Source of the DNA: Mycoplasmopsis equigenitalium
GTDB lineage: Bacteria; Bacillota_I; Bacilli_A; Mycoplasmatales; Metamycoplasmataceae
Direction of reading: 5' to 3'
NCBI RefSeq assembly: GCF_024498255.1
Contig: NZ_CP101808.1
Location: 124,001-188,000, forward strand
DNA length: 64,000 nucleotides
Both the position numbers and the translations under genes were made by a program. Of the stretch, positions 33,967-43,912 are shown one piece after another (position 1 is the first letter of the stretch; every line of letters starts with the position of its first letter). Under the pieces are notes generated by a model that was not told the origin of the DNA, did not search any database, and worked only from the letters and a program-made list of their open reading frames with translations.

Positions 33967-35075
33967 TATTTTCCCCCATTTTCTTCTGTTTTTGCTTGAC
34001 GAGCACCTTTTCAATTACTTGATTGTTTTTGGTTTGAATTGAAAGGTTTTTTTGTAAAAGTTTTCTTGTCTTTTGTTTCTTTTTCTTCTTCCGCATCAAA
34101 TACAATTTTTTCATCTGGTTCGTAAGCAAATTTTGCTTTTTGACCTTGTGCTGTTGCGATAGCATCTGCTAGAACAGTAATAATTAATTGAATTGATTTT
34201 GCTGAGTCGTCGTTAGCAGGGATAGCAACATCTAAGAGGTTAGGGTTAAAGTTGGTGTCGGCAATACCGATAATCTTGATACCTTTTTGTCTTGCTTCAC
34301 GAATTGCGTTTCTATTTTCAAGTGGGTCAGCAATAATCATGAAGTGTGGAAGGTATTTCATTTTTCTAATCCCGGTTAGGTTAGTTCTTAATTTTTCAAG
34401 CTCTTTAGTTTTATCAAGTGCTTCTTTTTTGGTATAACCAGCAAATCCATTCTTTTCAAGTTCTTCTAGGTTTTCAAGGTAACCAACTCTTTTGAAAATT
34501 TCGTTGTGGTTAGTAAATGTTCCACCAAGTCATCTTTCAGTAACGTAGAATGAGTTTGTTCTGATTGCTTGTTCTTCGGTTACTTTTTTGGCTTGTTTTT
34601 TAGTACCAACGAAGATGAATGAAGCATTTTTTTGTGCGGCTTTGTTGATGATTTTGTATGCGAATTCTAGAGCAATGGTTGTTTTAGTTAAATCGATGAT
34701 ATGAGTACCAAATTTAGCCATGTGAATGAATTGTTGCATGCTTGGATTTCTAAATGATGTTTTGTGTCCAAAGTATGCTCCAGATTCAAGAAGTTTTTCT
34801 TTTGAAACAATTTTTTTAGTTGTTTCACCTTCTTCTTTTGAGTGTGAATTTTCATGTGTTTCTTTAAGCACTCTTGCCATTTTGGCTTCACGGTTTTCTC
34901 TAGGTTCTCTAGCAGGTTTTGTTGTTTTTTCTTCAGTCTTTTTAAAGGCTGGTTTTGCAGGTCTGTCTGCTGCTGTTTTAACAGCATTTTCTTCTTTTTT
35001 AACCTTAACAAGTTTAGGAGCGCTTTCAGCGGTCTTTACCTTAACTTGCTTGGTTTCCTTTGTTTTGTTTTCCAT
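33966..35075 (-). CDS. rpsB: Ribosomal protein S2 with long terminal extensions
   Basis: 369 residues against about 240-260 for most bacteria. The S2 core begins near residue 90 ([23 protein letters not shown]) and runs to about 300 ([18 protein letters not shown]). The first 90 residues are Lys/Glu/Ala-rich, and the last 45-50 contain a second charged tail. Both extensions are low-complexity and probably disordered. Similar extensions occur on L3, L4, L22, L23 and S5 in this window. First gene of the rpsB-tsf operon. Confidence 0.93.
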
Positions 35076-35403
35076 AATTTATGTTCCTTTTTGTTTTATT
35101 CTTCCTAATATTTCGAAACGTTGGACTTCTTCTCGAAGCACACCAAAGCAATTCATATTAGTGTTTGATTATTAATTAATCCTAAATATTTTAACATTTT
35201 TTATATATAAATAAATATATATTTTTAATGTGTTACTTTTTAGTAAAGCGTAACGCAAAGAACAAAAAAACAAAAAAATAATATTTTCAATCATAAATCA
35301 ATGTTTTTTACTGAATATTTTATAGATATGGTTTCTATTTTTTTACATATTTTGACTAAAAATTAATACTCATTAATTTATAAGAATATATAATATTAGC
35401 ATT
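35076..35403. other. Intergenic region: rpsB leader and AT-rich divergent promoters
   Basis: The part next to rpsB (35076-35180) is its probable leader, with short inverted repeats including TTCGA / TCGAA around 35108-35140 and a TAAAAT-type box farther out. A second inverted repeat GTTAC / GTAAC lies at about 35230-35255. The remainder is very AT-rich. No coding sequence is evident. Confidence 0.5.
35389..35394 (+). promoter_or_regulatory. TATAAT box before the membrane protein at 35404
   Basis: TATAAT ending 9 nt before ATG 35404, without a ribosome site. Probable leaderless or near-leaderless transcript. Confidence 0.5.
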
Positions 35404-37059
35404 ATGTGAGACCCATTTTACTGATCGAAAATAAAGAAATTAAGAAACCAAAAAAAAGAAAATAAGCGCTTGTTGCGTGATGAAAATAAAGAAATAAACT
35501 GAGAAAATTACAATTTATTTTGTGCATGATTTCGTGAACAAATGAGTAAGATAAAAAACATTAAATTGTTGAATATTGTTCCCGCTGAATTGGGAAAATT
35601 CTTAGATTTACCATTTGAATTAAAGAGTACAAAAACAGGTAAAAATTTTGCCAGAATTTCCTATTTTTTAAAGAAAGAAATTGAGTTATTAAAAAACAAA
35701 AATAACATTCAAATAGAATACAATCCAAAACACAGCTTTGTGGATTATTTACCTAAACAATATACAGCAAATTTACAGGAGGCAAACTTTGATTCTAAGG
35801 AATTAATGTTTAATATTTGAACTCTTGAAAACGGTAAGTCAAACACATTTTATTCAGTGTTTGAGACAGGAATTATTAATTTAAATTATATGTATTCAAT
35901 TGAGGATTTGTTAGCGGACAAAGACGAAAAAAATGTTTTTTTACGTAGTCTTTTCGCCTTGACTTTCAATAAGGTTTTCTTATCAGATTCATTAACAAAA
36001 GACTTTACTAAATTATCCTTATTTGCAAAACTTAATTTTGTCAAAGAACATATTAATTTATTATTCTTAAATTACAAATCATTGTCAACAAAAGAGCAAT
36101 TAAGTGAATACGAATCATTGATATTTATTAAAAAAAGAAATGAGTTTTTAAAAAAACTTAACCGAATAAGAAGTTCGCTTTACTCACAAGGTTACCTAAA
36201 TAAAATGAAAAACGCGACTGATGAAATAATTTTTAAATCACCTCGTCGAATTGATCGCCCATTTTCACTTTCGGATAATTATTCAAAAACAGGGTTTGAT
36301 AGTTTAACTACAGTTAATACAATAATTGTTAACAATGATATAAGTAAAACATTTGATAGTAGTTATTGATCTAATTTATCTATTTATAAGGAAGTGTATG
36401 ACCCCGAAAAATGAAATGATCTTGCCAAGTTTGAAAAAGAATATAAAGGCTCGGGCGAGATTATTAGTGTAACTACCAAGTGTGTAGACAATGAAGGTTA
36501 TCTTCTTATCGACAAAGAAAATCTTTATGACATTTTTAATGATAAAAAAGACAAAGAAGTGCTTCTTACAAGAAGTTTTATTATCTTTTATAACGCTATC
36601 CAATCGTTTCGTACTTTGTCGGATTCGATTGTTTATAACTTGTCATATGTTGAGTATGATTTTTATGGTTTGAAAAATATTATTCCAATTTTAAAATATT
36701 ACAAAAATCGAATTAAGGAATTTCATCTTTTCACTAACGATAAAACACAGTTTGAATTAAAAGACGAAATTTATACAAATTCTGAAATCGAATTTAAAAT
36801 TGATTATTGCATTTCGGCACTTGAAACTAAATTTGCTTTAGAAGATGGAAAACGTGAAAAGAAAAAGGCAATCAATTCAGGAATCTTGCAATTTACTGTT
36901 TTAATTTTTACTGGAATTGCTGCTTTTAGTGTCTTGTATCGTTTCCTTGGTCCGGGCGGCAATTTTGAGTTACCTTATTTTGTATACTGGGGACCATTTG
37001 TTATTCTTGTTGTGTTACTTACAGCAGCGCTTGCGTCATATTTTGATAAGAAACGCTAG
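35404..37059 (+). CDS. Hypothetical C-terminally membrane-anchored protein
   Basis: 551 residues, family not recognised. The large hydrophilic part (1 to about 480) has no signal peptide and is Lys/Asn/Phe/Tyr-rich. Two transmembrane helices close to the C-terminus (GILQFTVLIFTGIAAFSVLY and FVILVVLLTAALASYF) flank a short Gly/Pro loop (FLGPGGNFELPYFVYWG), so the bulk would face the cytosol. This resembles the general architecture of helix-hairpin membrane-tethered proteins, but no enzyme motif is seen. It reads through several TGA codons (WDPFYW, NLSIY preceded by W). It ends 52 nt before the recA regulatory element. Confidence 0.75.
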
Positions 37060-37111
37060 TTTTATTTCGTCATTATTAAGGCTGGTTTTTAAATTAATCT
37101 ATAAAGCTACT

Positions 37112-37183
37112 ATGAAAAAATGCTAATTTTTCATATATTTTTATTTTTTTAGTGTTTTTTGTCGTTCAGAATACATATATAAT
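37112..37183 (+). promoter_or_regulatory. Bipartite upstream element, copy C (recA)
   Basis: ATGAAAAA (37112-37119) and TTTTTCAT (37127-37134) form a perfect inverted repeat with a 7-nt centre. AATACAT (37170-37176) starts exactly 35 nt after it and runs into ATATAAT; the recA ATG is at 37198. The inverted repeat is the clearest of the four copies and suggests a dimeric DNA-binding protein. Confidence 0.75.
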
Positions 37184-37197
37184 TGAGGTGACAAAAA

Positions 37198-38169
37198 ATG
37201 GAAAATAAAATTAGTAAAGAAATTGAGTTAGCAATTAAAGAAATTACCAAGAAATTTGGTAAGGAATCTTTAATGTTACTTGGTGAAAAACAAGAATTAA
37301 GTGTTGAAACGTTTTCGACGGGTTCAATGCTTTTAGATCGTGCCTTAGGTTGTGGCGGATGACCGAAAGGAAGAATTGTTGAAATTTATGGGCCCGAATC
37401 ATCAGGAAAGACAACCCTTAGTTTACATGCGATTGCAGAAATTCAAAAACAGGGCGGGGTGGCAGCGTTTATCGATGTTGAGCACTCGATCGATCCCAAT
37501 TATGCTCGAAACTTAGGAGTGGATATTGACAAATTGCTTTTATCCCAACCTGATAGCGGTGAACAAGCAATGGAAATTGTTGATATTTTAGCGCGCTCAG
37601 GTGCTGTCGATTTAATTATTGTTGATTCGGTTGCTGCCCTTGCTACTGAGGCTGAGCTTGAAGGCGAAATGAAGGATCAAACAATCGGTGGTCAGGCGCG
37701 TTTAATGTCAAAAGCACTTCGCAAAATTACCGGTAATTTATCAAAGAATAAAACAACAATTATTTTTATTAATCAAATTCGAGAAAAAATTGGCATTATG
37801 TTTGGTAACCCTGAAACAACTCCGGGCGGAAGAGCGCTAAAATTTTACGCTACAATTCGTTTAGAGGTAAGAAAAGCAGGACAAATCATTAGTAATGCTG
37901 AAGCTACTGGGAATGGTATTCGGATGAAAGTTGTAAAAAACAAACTTGCCGCACCATTCAAAACTGTTGATTCGGAAATTATTTATTCGTTAGGAATTAA
38001 TAAGATTGGTGAGGTTGTTCAGCTTGCCTTAGAACAAAATATTTTACAGCGCAAAGGTGCATGATACGCTTATAAAGAAGAGAATATAGCCCAAGGAATG
38101 GCTAATTTAATTGTTGTTCTTAAAGAAAATACAAAAATGTATGATGAAATACTAAGTTTGATCAAATAA
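37198..38169 (+). CDS. recA: Recombinase RecA
   Basis: Catalyses strand exchange and homologous recombination. 323 residues, a little short at the C-terminus. Walker A is GPESSGKTT (about 63-71), Walker B is [10 protein letters not shown] (about 139-148), loop L1 includes the EMKD stretch and loop L2 [18 protein letters not shown] (about 201-218). The usual E-H-A-LDP region is EHSIDP here. The start follows TTGAGGTGAC. Its promoter carries the bipartite element found before three other genes. A regulon role is inferred from that. Confidence 0.97.
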
Positions 38170-38173
38170 CTTA

Positions 38174-38179
38174 TATAAT
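38174..38179 (+). promoter_or_regulatory. TATAAT box before ymdB
   Basis: TATAAT ending 6 nt before ATG 38186, directly after the recA stop. It can start a leaderless ymdB transcript independent of recA. Confidence 0.55.
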
Positions 38180-38185
38180 AAACCT

Positions 38186-38983
38186 ATGAACAAAAAATTA
38201 AATGTTTTGTTTTTGGGTGATATTTTTGGTCTACCAGGTATAGAAGCTGTAGAACGGGCATTGCCTGAATTAATCAAAACGCACAAAATTGATTTTGTTA
38301 TAGCACAAGCCGAAAATGTTTCGGGTAGAAAAGGATTTGTAAAATCTGATTATTTACGCCTAAAAAAAGCCGGAATTAATGTTTTTACGTTAGGTAATCA
38401 TGTTTGAGCTAAAAAAGAGATTTTAGCAATTATTGAAAATGCGGACATCGTGCGCCCCGCAAATGTTGATATTAAATATCCTGGTTTAGGCTCGCGAGTT
38501 TTTGTGATTGATGACAAAAAAATTCGCATTTCATCATTGATGGGAATTACTTTTAATAAGCTTTCAACACCATGAGAAGAAGAGTATGCGAACTCGTTTT
38601 TTGATGCGGCTGATGCATTAATTGAAAATGATAAAACTGATTTTCATATTATTGATTTTCATGGTGAGACCACCAGTGAAAAAAATGTTTTTGCGCTTTA
38701 TGTTGATGGAAAAGTAAGTGCTGTTTTAGGTACGCACACTCATGTGCAAACTAACGATGAAAGACGACTTCCAAACGGTACTTTATTTATCTCTGATGCC
38801 GGAATGTGTGGTCCTCAAAATGCAGCAATTGGTGCAAATTTTGATGAAGTATATCAACATATGAGATACGGCAGTCATGTTAAATTTCAAGTCTCAAAAA
38901 ACAAGCCGCAAGTTAATGGTGTGGTCTTAAATTTAAGCACAAATAAATCAAATAACAAGATTAAAAAAATAAAAATTCTGTAA
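38186..38983 (+). CDS. ymdB: YmdB-family metallophosphoesterase
   Basis: 265 residues. The TIGR00282/YmdB family hydrolyses cyclic nucleotides and cyclic dinucleotide-type phosphodiesters in Bacillus. Metal ligands are visible: FLGDIFG (Asp), QAENVSGR (Glu and Asn), LGNHVW (Asn and His), DFHGE (His and Glu) and GTHTHVQTND (two His). This gene usually follows rny; here it follows recA. A weak terminator lies after the stop. Confidence 0.93.
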
Positions 38984-39037
38984 GTTTTTGAACAAAAAAT
39001 TATTATTTATTCTTTACTTTTTATTTGACAAAAAGTT

Positions 39038-39069
39038 AAAAATAGGTCAAAATTTGGGCTATTTTTTTT
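39038..39069 (+). terminator. Probable terminator after ymdB
   Basis: Stem AAAAATAG / CTATTTTT with a long (13-nt) loop followed by T-rich sequence. It has a low GC content, so confidence is moderate. Confidence 0.55.
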
Positions 39070-39119
39070 ATTTTTTATAACTCATATTAATATATATAGG
39101 ATTTTTTTTCTTTTTAATA

Positions 39120-39242
39120 TATAATTCATAGGCTACTAAACTTTGAAGCATAAGGTTGCTGATACACTAGAATTAGTTGTTGAGAGTGTAATTCAGGTTT
39201 TTATGTGGAGTTAGTTCAGCAAAGAACGAAGGAGACAACAAA
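39120..39242 (+). promoter_or_regulatory. Promoter and structured leader of the S10 operon
   Basis: TATAAT at 39120-39125 is followed by about 115 nt of leader before rpsJ. The leader is richer in G and C than its flanks and contains the sequence AAGGTTGCTGATACACT, similar to the conserved leader before rpsJ in many Firmicutes, with TACACT / AGTGTA pairing across a 16-nt loop. It probably folds and may mediate autoregulation. The GAAGGAGAC ribosome site sits at its end. Confidence 0.55.
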
Positions 39243-39542
39243 ATGAAAAAAATTACAATCAAAATTAAGGGATTTGAACACGAACTTGTTGATATGACAG
39301 CAAAAAAACTTGTAACAATCGCACAAGATGCAAAATGCAAGTTTTCAGGACCAGTTCCATTGCCAACTAAACGTGAAATCTTCACAATCTTACGTTCAGT
39401 TCACATTAACAAAAAATCTCGTGAACAATTTGAACAAAAAACACACCAAAGATTACTTATACTTATCGAACCAAGTGCAAAATTGGTTGAAAGTTTAAGA
39501 CACACAGAACTTCCATTTGGTGTTGAAGTTACAATCAAATAA
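39243..39542 (+). CDS. rpsJ: Ribosomal protein S10
   Basis: 99 residues, first gene of the S10-spc-alpha cluster. Key parts are IKIKGFEHELVD at the N-terminus and GPVPLPTKREIFTILRS in the middle, with the C-terminal FGVEVTIK. It contacts 16S rRNA in the 30S head and is also the NusE factor in antitermination. The cluster from here to rplQ is almost gap-free. Confidence 0.97.
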   Translation: MKKITIKIKGFEHELVDMTAKKLVTIAQDAKCKFSGPVPLPTKREIFTILRSVHINKKSREQFEQKTHQRLLILIEPSAKLVESLRHTELPFGVEVTIK

Positions 39543-39569
39543 CAAATCCATTAATAAAAAGGAGAAACT

Positions 39570-40406
39570 ATGAAAGGAATCTTAGGACGCAAAGTAGGAA
39601 TGACTCAGATCTTTGCTGCTGATGGTAAATCACTACCAGTAACAGTTATCGAAGTTCAACCTAATGTTGTAACAGCTGTTTTAAGTCAAGAAAAAAACGG
39701 TTACGTTGCTACTCAACTTGCAGCTTTTGAACAAAAAGAAGCAAGAGTAAGTAAGCCCGTGCTTGGAAAACTTAAAAAAGTTAACACAACACCTAAGCGC
39801 TACATTAAAGAAATTCGTAACATGCAAGGTTATGAATTAGGGCAAGAAATTAATGCCTCAATATTCAAAGAAGGTGATTTGATTGATGTCACCGGAACAT
39901 CAAAAGGTAAAGGTTTTGCCGGAACCATTAAACGTTGAAACCAAGCCATCGGACCTAAATCACACGGTGGTGGTGGTGGTTCTCAACCCGTAAGACAAAC
40001 TGGTTCTCTTGGGGATATCTCAGGAAACAAAGTTGTTAAAGGGATGACAATGCCTGGACACCTTGGTCATGAAAAAACAACAGTACAAAATTTAGAAATT
40101 GTTAAAGTTGATTTAAAAAATAATGTAATCGTTGTGAGAGGATCAATTCCTGGACCTAAAAAATCACTTGTAGTACTAAAAGAAGCAATCAAACCAACAA
40201 ACAAATCAAAAGATGTAATTCAACTCGTTGATGTTAAAACAACTCAATTAAGAAACGACTTACTTGAGGAAGCAAAACACTTAAAAGTTGAAGTTACTGT
40301 TGAAATGTCAAATGAAGATATTCAACAAGCAATTGAAACCGCTAAAGCAAATGCTGAACAAGAAAAAGCTGCCGAAGCTGCTGCAGAAAAAGAAGGAGAT
40401 AAATAA
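39570..40406 (+). CDS. rplC: Ribosomal protein L3
   Basis: 278 residues, about 65 longer than usual. The core has the KVGMTQIF start and the [12 protein letters not shown] and [15 protein letters not shown] motifs. After the core (about 215) comes an acidic-to-charged tail ([20 protein letters not shown] and on), likely disordered. It follows rpsJ by 27 nt with AAAGGAGAAA; the stop overlaps rplD. Confidence 0.96.
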
Positions 40407-41086
40407 TGGCTGAAACAAAAGTAACAAAAACCACTGCTGTTAAAAAACCAGCAGCTCCTAAAACTACAAAAGTTAAAAAAGAAACCAAGCCAGCAGTAAA
40501 AGCATTAAGCAAAGACTTGCCAGCATCATTATTTGGCAGCGAAAAAATTTACAAACAAGCAATTTTTGATGTTGTTATTAGTGACCGCGCTTCAAAAAGA
40601 CAAGGTACACACAAAGTAAAAAATCGTGGTGAAGTATCAGGAACAGGTAAAAAACCATGACAACAAAAAGGTACTGGTAGAGCAAGAACCGGTTCGTTAA
40701 AAACTCCAGTATTCGTAGGTGGTGGTAGAGCATTTGGTCCTACCCCAGATCGTAATTACAAATTAAAAGTAAACAAAAAAGTTAGAAAAAATGCCCTTAT
40801 TTCTGCATTAACATTACTTGCACAAGGTGATAAAGTACTTGTTTCAGAAATTAAAATGGACAAAATTTCAACTAAAGAATTAGTAGCACAATTGACAAAA
40901 CACAAAGCAAATAATTTAAAAACTTTAATCGTTACTAACGAAACTAATGTTTTTCTAAGTGCGCGTAATTTGCCTAGAACCATTACAACAAAAGTAACTT
41001 CGATTTCAGTTGAAGATTTATTATGAGCTGACAAATTAATTATTAGCAAACAAGATATTGCATACTTAGAAGGGTTGGTGAAATAA
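40406..41086 (+). CDS. rplD: Ribosomal protein L4
   Basis: 226 residues. The first 35 are Lys/Thr/Ala-rich and additional to the family. The core has [21 protein letters not shown] and the loop [21 protein letters not shown] that lines the exit tunnel. L4 binds 23S rRNA and in some bacteria regulates its operon. Start and stop both overlap neighbours (TAATG). Confidence 0.95.
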
Positions 41087-42204
41087 TGCATTATACAGAA
41101 GTTATCAAGTCACCAATCATGACTGAAAAAACCAACTTACTTGCTGCTAACAACAATGAATATGTTTTCAAAGTTGACATCAACACAAACAAAATTGAAG
41201 TTAAAAAAGCAATTGAATTTATTTATAAAGTAAAAGTTGCAAGAGTTAACATTATTCGTCTTGAAAAACAGCCTACTTCACTTGGAAGATCAAAAGGATG
41301 AACTGATCGTTACAAAAAAGCAATTGTTAAGTTAATTGAAGGTGACACCATCAACTTCATGCCAGAAGATGACAAAACCAAGGCAACAAAAGCAAAAGAT
41401 GAAAAAGCTAAAAGTAAAGTTGACAAAAAAACACAACAAGAAACAAGCGAAAAATTAAAAGCAGTTGAAGCAAAAATCGCTGCTAAAAAAGAAAAAGCTC
41501 AAAAAACTAAAAATCCAAAAATTAAAGTTGAAGACGAAGCTCCAAAAGCACCAGAAGCAACCTTAATTATTAAGGATCAACCTGCTGAAAAACCAAAAAG
41601 AGCAAGAAAAGTAACTAAGAAAATTGCTGAAGAAATTATTGCCGAAGCAGATGAAAAACAAAAGAAAGCAGCAAAAGCAAAAAAAGTAGCAGCTCCTAAA
41701 GCAGAAAAAACTGCTGAAGAAAAACCAAAAAGAGCAACTACCAAAAAAGCCAAACCTGCTGAAGCTACTTTAATTATTGAAGACAAACCTAAGAAAACTG
41801 CTAAAAGAGCAACTAAAAAAGATGTCGAAGCAATCGTTGAAGAAAAACCAAAAGCTAAAAAAGTAACTACCAAAAAAGCCAAACCTGCTGAAGCTACTTT
41901 AATTATTGAAGACAAACCTAAGAAAACTGCTAAAAGAGCAACTAAAAAAGATGTCGAAGCAATCGTTGAAGAAAAACCAAAACCAAAAAGAGCTAAAAAA
42001 CCAACCAAGCTTCAAGCACAATTAGAAAGTGCTGGCGCAGGCGAAGACATGCTTGAATTGGCTGAAATTCTTGAATCAGCAAGAAAGAAAATTAAAACCG
42101 TTGAAAACAAAATTGTTAAAGAAGCGATTACAAAATCAATCAACGAGACAGGTGAAATTCCTATCAAAAAAACAAGAAGAACTAAAAAAACAAAAGAAGA
42201 ATAA
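41086..42204 (+). CDS. rplW: Ribosomal protein L23 with a 280-residue extension
   Basis: The L23 domain occupies residues 1 to about 92 (EVIKSPIMTEKTN, then YVFKVDINTNKIEVKKAIE and the RSKGWTDRYKKAIVKL end). It normally ends there; this protein continues for about 280 residues of Lys/Ala/Glu/Thr-rich sequence with repeated segments (PAEATLIIEDKPKKTAKRA, EKPKPKRAKK). L23 lies at the tunnel exit, where it contacts trigger factor and SRP, so the tail would reach into that space. The reading frame stays open through one TGA (Trp). A 129-nt period duplication lies inside. No separate start or domain marks the tail as another gene. Confidence 0.92.
41737..41982 (+). repeat. Direct repeat in rplW, period 129 nt (43 codons)
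   Basis: Two 117-nt stretches, 41737-41853 and 41866-41982, appear identical, each encoding TTKKAKPAEATLIIEDKPKK, then TAKRATKKDVEAIVEEKPK. Identity at the DNA level, including third positions, points to a recent in-frame duplication. Confidence 0.9.
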
Positions 42205-42273
42205 TTAATATAACGCGGAACATAACTGCTTAAAAGAGAAATCCGCAATTATTTTTAAGCAAAGGAGACAAAT
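42205..42273 (+). promoter_or_regulatory. Possible pseudoknot or switch before rplB
   Basis: The only long gap early in the operon. GCGGA (42215-42219) can pair with TCCGC (42242-42246), and TGCTTAAAA (42227-42235) with TTTTAAGCA (42253-42261). The two stems are interleaved, giving an H-type pseudoknot or two exclusive hairpins. The second stem ends at the AAAGGAG ribosome site of rplB. A leader-type control of L2 translation is possible. Confidence 0.5.
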
Positions 42274-43119
42274 ATGGCTTTGAAACATTTTAAGCCTACA
42301 ACCAATGGTCGTCGTAATATGTCTCAACTTGATTATTCAGTAACACTTTCAGGTCATGAGCCAGAAAAGTCATTACTTACCATTCTAAAAAAGAAATCAG
42401 GTCGTAATAATCAAGGAAAAATTACAGTTCGTCACAAAGGTGGAAGAGTAAAACGCTTTTACCGTGTAATTGACTTTAAACGTAATAAAGATAATATTCC
42501 AGCAATTGTCAAGACAATTGAATACGATCCAAACCGTTCAGCAAATATTTGCTTATTGGCATATGTTGATGGTGAAAAAAGATATATTTTAGCACCTAAG
42601 GGAATGAAATTAGGGACTAAAGTTGTTTCAGGAGATAACGTTGATATTCTTGTTGGTAACGCTTTACCACTTGCAAATATTCCTGAAGGTACAGTTGTAC
42701 ATAACGTTGAAATGCAACCAGGAGGAGGAGGTGTTATTGCTCGTTCAGCGGGTAATAGTGCGCAAATCCTTGGTAAAGATGATGATGGTAAATACGTTGT
42801 CTTGAGATTGAAATCAGGCGAAATGCGTCGGATTTTAGCAAGATGTCGTGCAACCATCGGTGAAGTTGGAAACGAAGAACACTTACTAGTTAATGTTGGT
42901 AAAGCCGGAATTAATCGCCACAAAGGGATTCGTCCAACTGTTCGTGGTTCGGTAATGAACCCTAACGACCACCCACACGGTGGTGGTGAAGGTAAACAAC
43001 CAATTGGACGTAAGTCGCCACTTACACCTTGAGGTAAAAAAGCTCTTGGTGTTAAAACAAGAAACAACAAAAAAGCTTCAACTAAATTGATTTTAAGAAG
43101 AAGAAAGGAAACTAAATAA
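42274..43119 (+). CDS. rplB: Ribosomal protein L2
   Basis: 281 residues. It helps form the peptidyl transferase centre and the B7b bridge. Conserved parts: [24 protein letters not shown] and the C-terminal [20 protein letters not shown]-like region (here [17 protein letters not shown]), with the essential His. No extension. Coupled to rpsS. Confidence 0.97.
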
Positions 43120-43397
43120 TGGCAAGAAGTTTAGCTAAAGGCCCATTTGCAGACGAACATTTACTTAAAAAAGTCGATGCGATCGTTAACAAAAAAGCGC
43201 CTAAAAAACCAATCAAAACATGATCACGTCGTTCAACAATCTTCCCTGACTTTATTGGTTTAACTTTCCTAGTTCACAATGGAAATAAATTTATTGAAGT
43301 GTATGTAACAGATGATATGGTTGGACACAAACTTGGTGAATTTAGTCCAACAAGAACCTTTACAGGTCATGGTGCTGACAAAGGTAAGAAGAAATAA
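43119..43397 (+). CDS. rpsS: Ribosomal protein S19
   Basis: 92 residues: [10 protein letters not shown] start, [17 protein letters not shown] and the C-terminal [13 protein letters not shown]. It binds 16S rRNA in the head near the A-site. The stop and the rplV start overlap. Confidence 0.97.
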
Positions 43398-43912
43398 TGA
43401 AAAACAATACAGTTTACGCACATACAAAAATGCAAAGAATTTCAGCTCGTAAAGCACGTTTAGTAGCGGATTTATTCCGTGGCAAAACTGTTGCACAATC
43501 AGTTGATATTCTTAGAAATACTCGTAAAAAAGCATCATTATTATTCATCACATTACTTAACTCAGCGATCGCTAATGCCGTTAACAACCACGGATTAGAT
43601 GCATCAAAATTAGTTGTTTCTGAAGTCCTTGTTAATGAAGGACCAACCCTTAAAAGATTCCAACCTCACTCACGGGGAACCGCTAAACCAATTTTAAAAA
43701 GAACTTCGCACTTAACGATTGGCGTTAGCACACCAAAACAAGAAGAAAAAACCACTAAACCAGTTACCAAAGAAGTAAAAGAACCTAAACAAAAAGTTGC
43801 TGATAAAAAACCTGCTAAAGCTAAAACAACAGCAGCAAAATCAACGACAAAAAAAGAAGTAAAAGTTAAAGAAAAAACAACAAAAACAGCTAAAGCAAAA
43901 GGAACTAAATAA
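43397..43912 (+). CDS. rplV: Ribosomal protein L22 with C-terminal tail
   Basis: 171 residues; the L22 domain ends near 113 (RGTAKPILKRTSHLTIGVS). The tunnel loop (LKRFQPHSRGTAKP) is conserved. The last 55 residues are Lys/Thr/Ala-rich, low complexity, on the model of the L23 and S5 tails. Coupled to rpsS and rpsC. Confidence 0.95.
   Translation: MKNNTVYAHTKMQRISARKARLVADLFRGKTVAQSVDILRNTRKKASLLFITLLNSAIANAVNNHGLDASKLVVSEVLVNEGPTLKRFQPHSRGTAKPILKRTSHLTIGVSTPKQEEKTTKPVTKEVKEPKQKVADKKPAKAKTTAAKSTTKKEVKVKEKTTKTAKAKGTK

Noticed and set aside
34726-35175. 149-residue plus-strand ORF opposite rpsB
   Set aside because: Antisense of the low-complexity S2 extension; no start signals and no family features.
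41736-41983. Possible CRISPR or mobile-element repeat at the 129-nt duplication
   Set aside because: Only two copies, in frame within the rplW coding tail and continuous with it; a simple internal duplication explains it.
41577-42008. 143-residue minus-strand ORF made of repeated hydrophobic segments
   Set aside because: It is the reverse complement of the repetitive rplW tail; the hydrophobic look comes from Lys/Ala codons read backwards, with no ribosome site.
42459-43070. 203-residue minus-strand ORF opposite rplB
   Set aside because: Shadow of a highly conserved ribosomal protein gene; composition (Ser/Pro/Leu-rich) is a frame artefact.
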